Below, piece after piece: positions 1 through 5,599 of a DNA stretch of 12,352 nucleotides. The notes beneath the pieces were generated by a model. That model ran no database searches and had not been told where the DNA came from. It was given only the letters and a program-made list of their open reading frames with translations. The position numbers and the translations under genes are program-made. The number at the start of each line of letters is the position of its first letter. Positions within the stretch are counted from its first letter, which is position 1. The DNA comes from Candidatus Opitulatrix cubana (GTDB taxonomy: Bacteria > Actinomycetota > Actinomycetes > Actinomycetales > Bifidobacteriaceae), in the NCBI GenBank assembly GCA_031283665.1, contig JAITBJ010000068.1, forward strand, positions 1 through 12,352, written 5' to 3'.

Positions 1-842
1 CGAACACCTTGCAAAATAATCACAATTCCTGCTGCAAAAGTTCCTGCTTGAATAATTGCATAGACTATGAAGTTTTGACCAGAGCTTAATTCATTTGTGA
101 TAAAATCTGAGCCTGCAAAAATAGCAACTATTATATAAACTATTGACATAGTAAGCGCTATAGCCACAGACGAATCTCTCAAAAAGCTTAAACTTTTTGG
201 AAATGATATATCCTCTGTAGATTTTGATTTGCCTTTTTTATTTATAAGTTTTCCAATAAAGCCGCTCAAAGCATAGCCTGCATCACCGGTATGACCTAGC
301 GCCACAGACTCATTTTGCGTAATATCTTTCATAAAAGGCTGCGCGAGGGCCGGAAACAAAGTGTTTGAAAGTCCGAGTGCGAGGCCGCCTAGCAAAATGC
401 TTAGCAAAAAATCTACACCTATTCCATCTAAAATCACTGCAAACATACATGACATATAAAGCATTGCATGACCTGTGAGATAAATATATTTTAATTGTGA
501 AAAGCGCGCAATTAAAATGTTAATAATCATTCCTGCAAACATAATTAGTGCTGTCAAACTTCCTAATTTAGTAAGAGCAATTGAAACTATTGCTTCATTA
601 TTTGGCACCACCCCTTGCACATTGAAAGCATGTATAAACATTTGCGAAAAAGGAGTTAGCGACTTTTCTACAATGCCAGCACCAGCAGTGATAACTAAAA
701 ATCCGATAAAGGTTTTAATAGTCCCTTTAATAGTTTCAGAGGTTGGCTTTTTTTGTAGTAAGAGCCCTAACAACGCAATAAGAGCAACTAAAATTGCCGG
801 CACACTTATAATATCTACAATAGTTTTTAGTGTTGAATTCAT
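1..842 (-). CDS. ulaA: PTS ascorbate-family EIIC permease (UlaA-like), partial
   Basis: Membrane channel of a phosphoenolpyruvate sugar phosphotransferase system; the UlaA/SgaT family imports L-ascorbate or related compounds. I translated this edge-truncated frame by hand. It starts at the ATG at 842-840 and stays open for about 280 residues to the window edge; full-length members are about 450-480 aa, so roughly the C-terminal 40% is missing. Family-like segments in order are GFLVITAGAGI, QGVVPNNEAIV, LTGHAMLYM, LFPALAQPFM, VALGHTGDAGY, FPKSLSFLRDSSVAI and GGQNF-like SSGQNFIVYAIIQ, separated by hydrophobic helices. The ATG overlaps the EIIB stop codon (ATGA), with a GAAAGG ribosome site just upstream, so it is the third gene of an EIIA-EIIB-EIIC operon. 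Family assignment is strong; the actual substrate is not proven, because this family also includes transporters for other carbohydrates. Confidence 0.92.
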   Translation of the reverse strand, partial: MNSTLKTIVDIISVPAILVALIALLGLLLQKKPTSETIKGTIKTFIGFLVITAGAGIVEKSLTPFSQMFIHAFNVQGVVPNNEAIVSIALTKLGSLTALIMFAGMIINILIARFSQLKYIYLTGHAMLYMSCMFAVILDGIGVDFLLSILLGGLALGLSNTLFPALAQPFMKDITQNESVALGHTGDAGYALSGFIGKLINKKGKSKSTEDISFPKSLSFLRDSSVAIALTMSIVYIIVAIFAGSDFITNELSSGQNFIVYAIIQAGTFAAGIVIILQGV

Positions 843-1120
843 AATTTACCTTTCTCTTTAAGAGCTGCTTCCAATTTAGTTTTTAATTCTGGATAGTCTA
901 TAAGTGTGTCAAGAGTTATTACATTATCTAAACTAGATGTGGCATCAGCTAAATCTTTTCCTACTACAAAAATATCTGCATCAGCGTTGGTCACACTTCC
1001 TAAATCGCTGTGTGAAACCTCTATATCATCTAGACCGAACTCACTAAGAGCTTTGTTGATATTCATTTCAACCATAAAGCTAGATCCAAGTCCGTGCCCG
1101 CAAACAGTTACAATTTTCAT
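839..1120 (-). CDS. ulaB: PTS ascorbate-family EIIB component (UlaB-like)
   Basis: Small cytoplasmic phosphocarrier of 93 aa, the usual size for this family. It takes phosphate from EIIA onto a cysteine and passes it to the incoming sugar at EIIC. The N-terminus MKIVTVCGHGLGSSF carries the phosphorylatable Cys7 in the CG.GLGSS loop typical of lactose/ascorbate-type EIIB. A C-terminal helix ends in a Lys-rich tail. The start is supported by an AAGGAG site at 1131-1126, 5 nt before the ATG. It lies 24 bp after the EIIA stop and overlaps the EIIC start by 4 bp, so the three are co-transcribed and EIIC is probably translationally coupled. Confidence 0.92.
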   Translation of the reverse strand: MKIVTVCGHGLGSSFMVEMNINKALSEFGLDDIEVSHSDLGSVTNADADIFVVGKDLADATSSLDNVITLDTLIDYPELKTKLEAALKEKGKL

Positions 1121-1144
1121 TTATTCTCCTTGATAAGATGCGTT

Positions 1145-1603
1145 TTACTCGTGAAAAATTATTTTTATTATCTCTTCCACATTTTCTGCTGTTTTTAGTT
1201 TATCAACTTTTGATTGATTCATTAAAGTATTTGAAAGAGCAGCTAATGCATCAAGATGCGAATTATTATCTGTGGCTGCAAGTCCGAAAAAAAGCTGCGC
1301 CCGGTGATCGCTATCTTGAATGTCTACAGGCTCTGACAATTTCAAAAGAGTCATACCAATTTTCAGAACACCATTTTCAGGTCGTGAATGCGGTAGCGCA
1401 ATAGAGTTTCCAAGGTTTATATATGGACCAGTTTTTTCTACAGTGGAAATCACAGCATCTATATACCGTTTTTCAATGCTCCCGTTTTCAAGTAGTGGCT
1501 CTAAACACATTTTCACAGCATCTTTCCATGAAATTCTTTGTGCTGAATTATCAAAAATTTTAATAGTGTTAGCATTTAGCAAACTGTCTAACTTCTTTTC
1601 CAT
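1145..1603 (-). CDS. ulaC: PTS ascorbate-family EIIA component (UlaC-like)
   Basis: Cytoplasmic EIIA phosphocarrier (fructose/mannitol/ascorbate superfamily, PTS_EIIA_2 fold), 152 aa as expected for a stand-alone domain. It accepts phosphate from HPr and hands it to EIIB. The active-site context LPHSRP places the phosphorylatable histidine at about residue 72; a second conserved-looking histidine lies in NNSHLDAL at about 116. It is the first gene of the operon. No Shine-Dalgarno sequence precedes the ATG; instead TGA-TAAAAT ends 6 nt upstream, consistent with a leaderless transcript. It is divergent from anmK across 52 bp. Substrate is inferred only from the matching EIIB and EIIC. Confidence 0.92.
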   Translation of the reverse strand: MEKKLDSLLNANTIKIFDNSAQRISWKDAVKMCLEPLLENGSIEKRYIDAVISTVEKTGPYINLGNSIALPHSRPENGVLKIGMTLLKLSEPVDIQDSDHRAQLFFGLAATDNNSHLDALAALSNTLMNQSKVDKLKTAENVEEIIKIIFHE

Positions 1604-1618
1604 AAGTTCATTTTATCA
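1604..1618 (-). promoter_or_regulatory. Extended -10 promoter of PTS operon, leaderless
   Basis: On the minus strand the sequence reads TGA TAAAAT GAACTT ATG: an extended -10 (TGn + TAAAAT) ending 6 nt before the EIIA start. No recognisable -35 or ribosome site is present. Transcription would start at or next to the A of the ATG. Confidence 0.65.
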
Positions 1619-1640
1619 TAAACTAATATAGAGCTTGAAA

Positions 1641-1655
1641 TGTTATAATATAATT
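1641..1655 (+). promoter_or_regulatory. Extended -10 promoter of anmK, leaderless
   Basis: The plus strand reads TGT TATAAT ATAATT ATG: a consensus -10 with TGn extension ending 6 nt before the ATG at 1656. It lies back to back with the PTS promoter, with 28 bp between the two -10 hexamers, so each -35 zone falls within the shared spacer. Confidence 0.7.
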
Positions 1656-2858
1656 ATGTTAGCAATAGGTTTAATGTCTGGCACATCGCTTGATGGCATA
1701 GATGCAGCAATTGTGGAAATAAACGGCGTAGATGAGGGCACAGAAGTGAAACTTTTGCATTTTGCAACTTACTCATTTACTCAGAATCAAATTAGTAAAA
1801 TAAAAAATGTTTTACCGCCAAATGCAGGAAGCACTGCTGAAATTTGTTCGCTCAATTTTGAACTAGGTCATTTATTTGCTGATGCTTGCAAAAGAGTCTG
1901 CAAGAGTGCAAAAATAGATATTGCAAACATAGACTTTATAGCTTCTCACGGGCTCACAGTTTATCATATTCCGGAAGTGCCTGAGAATAATAAAGTCTCT
2001 GAAAATAATAATGAAAGTCAGCTACAAAGGTCAACACTTCAGCTAGGTGAACCAGCTATAATCTGTGAAGAAACTGGTGCTACTGTGATTTCAAACTTGC
2101 GTGCAAGAGATATGGCTGTAGGAGGGCAAGGAGCTCCTATTGTGCCGTATTCAGAATATGTGATGTATAAAAGTGGTGATAAGGTGAGACTTTTGCTAAA
2201 TATAGGCGGTATTGCAAATGTGACAGTAATGCCAAAAAATAATGATTTTGATAAAATAGTGGCATTTGACACAGGACCAGGAAATATGATAATAAATGAA
2301 ATTGCTAACAGATTTTTTGGCATTTCGTACGATAAAGATGGAAAAGCTGCAGCACGAGGCAGTGTGAACTCTGAACTGCTAACTAATCTTATGAGTCATC
2401 CATATATTAAAGCACCTTATCCAAAAACCACCGGTAGAGAGATGTTTGGCAAAGACTTTATAGACCCGTTAATTGCTAAATATGAATCACGAATATCAAA
2501 TGAGGATTTTATTGCTACTGTCACATATTTCACAGCTAAATCAGTTGCTGAAAATGTGAGGCCGTTTATAAAAGACGGGAAAACAGAACTAATCGTGGGC
2601 GGAGGAGGCAGTTTCAATCCTACACTTTTGAAATTTTTAAGTGAATGCCTGAACGATGATGAGTATCTAAATGGTGTGGAAAATGCTGATGGTGTGGAAG
2701 TGCTCACACAAGAAGATTTAGGTTTTTCATCAGATGCAAAAGAAGCTGTGGCTATGGTAGTTATAGGAAATCAGACGCTACATAAGAAGCCGTCTAATGT
2801 GCCTAGCGCTACAGGTGCAAAAAAGTCTGTGCCGCTTGGAAGCATTACGTATTATTAA
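1656..2858 (+). CDS. anmK: Anhydro-N-acetylmuramic acid kinase
   Basis: Cytosolic peptidoglycan-recycling enzyme. It cleaves the 1,6-anhydro ring of anhydro-MurNAc and phosphorylates it to MurNAc-6-phosphate. Recognisable segments are GLMSGTSLDGIDAA at the N-terminus (nucleotide loop), GGQGAPIVP at about 156-164, LNIGGIAN at about 181, FDTGPGN with the likely catalytic Asp near 205, GGGGSFNP, and a C-terminal PSNVPSATGA. I chose ATG 1656 over an in-frame TTG at 1635, because the family starts just before the MSGTSLDG loop and because TATAAT lies inside the longer version, 6 nt before ATG 1656. That gives 400 aa, somewhat longer than the E. coli enzyme (about 370). Part of the excess is an Asn/Ser/Glu-rich insertion at about 110-125. 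The gene converges on the ABC permease with only 13 bp between the stops. Confidence 0.93.
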   Translation: MLAIGLMSGTSLDGIDAAIVEINGVDEGTEVKLLHFATYSFTQNQISKIKNVLPPNAGSTAEICSLNFELGHLFADACKRVCKSAKIDIANIDFIASHGLTVYHIPEVPENNKVSENNNESQLQRSTLQLGEPAIICEETGATVISNLRARDMAVGGQGAPIVPYSEYVMYKSGDKVRLLLNIGGIANVTVMPKNNDFDKIVAFDTGPGNMIINEIANRFFGISYDKDGKAAARGSVNSELLTNLMSHPYIKAPYPKTTGREMFGKDFIDPLIAKYESRISNEDFIATVTYFTAKSVAENVRPFIKDGKTELIVGGGGSFNPTLLKFLSECLNDDEYLNGVENADGVEVLTQEDLGFSSDAKEAVAMVVIGNQTLHKKPSNVPSATGAKKSVPLGSITYY

Positions 2859-2871
2859 TATCGCGATTTGT

Positions 2872-3498
2872 TTAACCTCGTAAGGCTTCAACAGGTCTGA
2901 GTTTTGCAGCTTTTCGTGCAGGAAAATAGCCTGCTATAACGGCAATAATTATTAGAAAAATTAGTAAAGCAGATGAAGACACCCAATCAAAAATAAGAAG
3001 TTTTGGAGGTTGTTCGTTTGGATTAGTTTGAAGCATTCTAATAAGTGGATCATTGAATAGCGTTAAAATAAATGCTAATGCACACCCGATAAGTCCGCCA
3101 AATAATCCGATAAGCCCCGCTTCATAGCGAAAGAGCTTTGAAACATCTTTTGCATGCACTCCAAGAGATCTCATCATTCCAATTTGGCGCTTTCTTTCTA
3201 AAACAGATATATATTGCGTGTTTATAATTCCAAAAACAGATGCTAAAAGTGCAAGACAGCCGAAAAATATAACTCCTGCTTCCGCAAATGCTACAGCATC
3301 AAGTAAAGCCTTTTTCTCTGAAATGTCAACATTTTCCGCTAATAAATCTTCTATATATTGTTTAGTTCCGTATCCTGCACTCAATGCAGCGCTTATAGTA
3401 AAAGCTCCTACAGAGATTGCTAAACTTGTGAAAGCGGTTCTTATTTTTGCATGTTTTAGAGACTGTAATGAGCGATGCATTATATCTTTGCGTTTCAT
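2872..3498 (-). CDS. FtsX/MacB-type ABC permease lacking the extracellular core domain
   Basis: Membrane subunit of a type VII (MacB/LolCE/FtsX-like) ABC transporter, 208 aa against about 380-420 for usual members. Predicted helices lie at about 22-42, 72-96, 126-147 and 171-192, matching the standard four-helix topology. The segment from helix 2 on (LASVFGIINTQYISVLERKRQIGMMRSLGV, in two overlapping parts) and the end PARKAAKLRPVEALRG are typical FtsX-domain sequence. The large extracellular MacB_PCD domain normally found between helices 1 and 2 is reduced to roughly 28 residues (43-70). The frame is continuous with no stop or frameshift, so this is an in-frame loss. It starts immediately after the ATPase stop (TAA-ATG), with AAGGAG at 3513-3508 as ribosome site. 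It may be functional but minimal, or a decaying gene; the substrate is unknown. Confidence 0.85.
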   Translation of the reverse strand: MKRKDIMHRSLQSLKHAKIRTAFTSLAISVGAFTISAALSAGYGTKQYIEDLLAENVDISEKKALLDAVAFAEAGVIFFGCLALLASVFGIINTQYISVLERKRQIGMMRSLGVHAKDVSKLFRYEAGLIGLFGGLIGCALAFILTLFNDPLIRMLQTNPNEQPPKLLIFDWVSSSALLIFLIIIAVIAGYFPARKAAKLRPVEALRG

Positions 3499-4185
3499 TT
3501 ATATCATCTCCTTATTATTTATTAGAGCTGCACACCCATCTTTAATTTCAAAAATAATATCGCACATTTTAGCTAACGAATTGTCGTGAGTGACCATTAT
3601 TAAAGTCGTACCTAAATGATGTGTTAAATCAAAAAGAGTTTGTATTATTTTTGCTCCTGTTTGAGAGTCTAAATTGCCTGTAGGCTCATCTGCAAAAAGA
3701 ATTTTTGGTTTATTCACTATTGCACGGGCTATTGCTAATCTTTGGCGCTGCCCGCCTGAAAGTTCACTAGCTAATGTATTGCTTTTTTCTAATAGGTCCA
3801 CCGATTTTAGTGCCGTTTCAATTTTGCTTTTTCTAGTGGCTTTATTTTCCCCAATTATCTCAAGCGGCAAAGATATATTTTCTTGCACATTTTGAGTGTC
3901 ATCCACATAAAAGTTTTGGAAAATAAAGCCCATTTTTTCTGCTCTAAAAGTGTCAAGCTGTTTTTCATTATATTGCAAAATGTTATCATCATTTATTAAA
4001 ACTTCACCTGAAGTAGCCCAATCTAAGGTTGACATCACTTGCATAAGTGTAGATTTTCCAGAGCCCGATTTCCCAACAATTGCAATTCTCTTACTATATG
4101 GAATATCTAAATTAATATCAACTAGTGCGTGAACAGGATTGTGTTTAGGGTTATATATTTTATTTAGATTTCTAACTTTTATCAT
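3499..4185 (-). CDS. LolD/MacB-type ABC transporter ATP-binding protein
   Basis: Cytoplasmic ATPase subunit, 228 aa, the normal length for LolD/MacB/FtsE-type ATPases. Visible motifs are Walker A GKSGSGKST at 38-46, Q-loop Gln near 90 (FIFQN), signature LSGGQRQR at 142-149, Walker B ILFADEP with catalytic Glu167, D-loop NLDSQTG, and switch His200 (MVTHD). All catalytic residues are present. The permease follows with no gap, and the two should form a dimer of dimers in the membrane. Unlike most first genes in this window it is not preceded by a -10 at the leaderless position. A purine-rich AAAGGAA lies about 12-18 nt upstream, so it likely has a real 5' leader. The substrate cannot be read from the sequence; such systems export lipids or peptides, or act mechanically on other envelope proteins. 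Confidence 0.93.
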   Translation of the reverse strand: MIKVRNLNKIYNPKHNPVHALVDINLDIPYSKRIAIVGKSGSGKSTLMQVMSTLDWATSGEVLINDDNILQYNEKQLDTFRAEKMGFIFQNFYVDDTQNVQENISLPLEIIGENKATRKSKIETALKSVDLLEKSNTLASELSGGQRQRLAIARAIVNKPKILFADEPTGNLDSQTGAKIIQTLFDLTHHLGTTLIMVTHDNSLAKMCDIIFEIKDGCAALINNKEMI

Positions 4186-4213
4186 AAGCTGTTTGAGTTC
4201 CTTTCCTATTTTC

Positions 4214-4235
4214 AGACTAACATATTTTATAGTCT
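4214..4235 (-). promoter_or_regulatory. Likely ABC operon -10 region inside an inverted repeat
   Basis: On the minus strand a TATAAA (4231-4226), overlapping a TAAAAT, is the best -10 for the ABC operon. It is flanked by inverted 6-bp arms AGACTA (4214-4219) and TAGTCT (4230-4235) with a 10-bp spacer. The resulting leader would be about 35 nt. The repeat could be an operator covering the -10; this is inference from symmetry. Confidence 0.4.
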
Positions 4236-4249
4236 TTCAGATAGTTATT

Positions 4250-4265
4250 AGTTAGAAATCTAACT
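4250..4265. promoter_or_regulatory. Perfect 16-bp palindrome, candidate operator
   Basis: AGTTAGA-AA-TCTAACT is an inverted repeat with perfect 7-bp arms in the gap between the ABC operon and the divergent DUF3043 gene. Relative to the ABC TATAAA it starts 18 bp upstream, so it sits on the -35 zone. It lies about 34 bp upstream of the DUF3043 -10. It fits a dimeric repressor site (TetR/MarR-like), but no regulator gene is present in the window. Confidence 0.45.
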
Positions 4266-4295
4266 CTTTTATAACAAAAAATAAATTATGTGCTG

Positions 4296-4310
4296 TGATA
4301 GAATATATAT
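4296..4310 (+). promoter_or_regulatory. Extended -10 promoter of DUF3043-DUF4191-glnA-nadE, leaderless
   Basis: The sequence reads TGA TAGAAT ATATAT ATG, with the -10 ending 6 nt before the start codon. The -35 zone is an A-run without consensus, and no ribosome site is present. Confidence 0.6.
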
Positions 4311-4871
4311 ATGTCAAAGGAAAATCCTACTCCTAAAAGAAAGGAAGCTCAGCGTGCGCGATTAAATCCTATTGTCCAGTCTCGCTCTTCTGCTAACAGA
4401 AAAAAGCTCTCAAAAGAAGAGAAAAAGGCATTGCGTTTAAAAGAGAAGCAGCTGAGAAATAACCAATATGAAGCTATGAAAAATGGTGATGAGCGATTTT
4501 TGCAAAAGCGTGATAAAGGAAAAGTCAGATCATATATAAGAGATTTTATAGATTCAAGGTTTTCTTTTTCAGAGTATTTTATGGTAATTGTGGTTATAGT
4601 ATTTTTGTTTATGATGGGCTTTGGCACAGATAATCAGTTTTTTGCAACTTATATAACGCTTTTTATGTATGTATATTTATTTTTTATTGTTTTGGAATCT
4701 GTTTACACTTGGCAAAAACTCAAAAAGAGTTTATATCGTAAGTTTGGTGTGGCAGAGGCTACTTCTCAAAAGTGCAACGCTTGGTATGCGATTATGAGAA
4801 TGCTACAGTTTAGACCTATGAGAATGCCAAAAGCAAAACATAAGAGCAAAAAAGATTATAAACTAGATTAG
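4311..4871 (+). CDS. DUF3043 family membrane protein
   Basis: Protein of unknown function, 186 aa, matching the actinobacterial DUF3043 family by its layout. It has an N-terminal PTPKRKEAQRARLNPIV signature, a long highly basic helix (about 25-75) containing NGDERFLQKRDKGKVRSYIRDFIDSR in two overlapping halves, two adjacent transmembrane helices at about 89-105 and 110-131, and a basic C-terminal tail. The charge pattern puts both ends in the cytoplasm with a short external hairpin. It is the first gene of a plus-strand unit leading into DUF4191 and glnA, 32 bp before the next gene. No function is known to me; the basic N-terminal helix suggests binding of acidic lipids or nucleic acid, which is inference. 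Confidence 0.85.
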   Translation: MSKENPTPKRKEAQRARLNPIVQSRSSANRKKLSKEEKKALRLKEKQLRNNQYEAMKNGDERFLQKRDKGKVRSYIRDFIDSRFSFSEYFMVIVVIVFLFMMGFGTDNQFFATYITLFMYVYLFFIVLESVYTWQKLKKSLYRKFGVAEATSQKCNAWYAIMRMLQFRPMRMPKAKHKSKKDYKLD

Positions 4872-4903
4872 ATTTGGAAGTGTTTTGAAAGAGATAATAA
4901 ATT

Positions 4904-5599
4904 ATGAAAGATAATAAAGAGAAAATAAAAAAAGAACGATTTAAAACTATAAAACAGATTATAGAAGTTTTTCATTTTACCACTGGCTTTTTCCCAAAGC
5001 TGCCATTTATTTTTTGGACTATTTTTGTAGCACCAATTGTTATAACTGCTGTGATAGGCATTTTAACTTCTTTTTATTTTCTTATTTTATTGGGTGTGTT
5101 AGTGGGCGTGTTAGGAGCGCTATTTACTCTTTCACGGTTTGCCGATAAAGCTGGTTTCAAAAATGTGGAGGGTCAGCTAGGTGCATCAGGAGCAATTTTG
5201 AGTTCTATAAATATAGGAGGCTTTTCGTTTGAGGAAAATCCTGTGGCTATAAACGGGAAGTTTCATGATTTAGTATTTAGAGGCGTAGGCAGACCCGGTG
5301 TAGTTTTAGTTAGTGAGGGACCAAGTGCTAGAGTTAGACCAATGTTAGAAAATGAAAGAAAAAAGATTGCTCGCATTTTACCAAATGTGCCCGTTATAAA
5401 AATTGAATGCGGAAATGCACCAGGTCAAGTGCCGTTGAAAAAATTGAAAAAAACTATAGTTCGCCAAAAAGTGTCTCTCACAAAAGCAGAGCTTCAGGAA
5501 ATTTTGAAGCGCTTGAGAGCAATAGGCGGTTTTAGATTGCCTATTCCAAAAGGTATAGATCCGCAAAATGTTCGTCAAAGTAGAAAAGGTTTAAGGTAA
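4904..5599 (+). CDS. DUF4191 family membrane protein
   Basis: Protein of unknown function, 231 aa, with the layout of the actinobacterial DUF4191 family. A short basic N-terminal segment with KQIIEVFHFT is followed by two transmembrane helices at about 33-53 and 56-76. A cytoplasmic domain then contains the recognisable GQLGASGAILSSI, the WxxEExPVAI-like SFEENPVAI, RGVGRPGVVLVSEGP, ERKKIARILPNVPV and KKLKKTIVRQKVSLTKAE. This family commonly lies next to glnA in Actinobacteria (M. tuberculosis Rv2219 lies close to glnA1), as here, where the glnA ATG abuts the stop codon. The upstream ribosome site (GAAAGAGAT) is weak. Linkage suggests a role around nitrogen metabolism or simply conserved synteny; no activity is known. 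Confidence 0.87.
   Translation: MKDNKEKIKKERFKTIKQIIEVFHFTTGFFPKLPFIFWTIFVAPIVITAVIGILTSFYFLILLGVLVGVLGALFTLSRFADKAGFKNVEGQLGASGAILSSINIGGFSFEENPVAINGKFHDLVFRGVGRPGVVLVSEGPSARVRPMLENERKKIARILPNVPVIKIECGNAPGQVPLKKLKKTIVRQKVSLTKAELQEILKRLRAIGGFRLPIPKGIDPQNVRQSRKGLR

Noticed and set aside
517..861. Plus-strand open frame with hydrophobic translation
   Set aside because: It lies antisense to the EIIC gene, whose minus-strand translation matches the UlaA family throughout; the hydrophobicity is a mirror of the membrane protein.
1138..1631. Two plus-strand open frames opposite EIIA
   Set aside because: Shadows of the EIIA coding strand, with no start signal and no recognisable family.
1635..1655. 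TTG start extending anmK by seven residues
   Set aside because: The extension contains the TATAAT promoter hexamer, is not part of the family fold, and ATG 1656 fits both homology and the promoter spacing.
2872..3498. Frameshift or pseudogene explanation for the short permease
   Set aside because: The frame is continuous from a well-placed ribosome site to a normal family C-terminus, with both junction sides in frame; kept as an intact short gene, with decay noted as a possibility.
3218..3589. 123-residue plus-strand open frame
   Set aside because: Antisense to the ABC permease and ATPase, which have clear family motifs.
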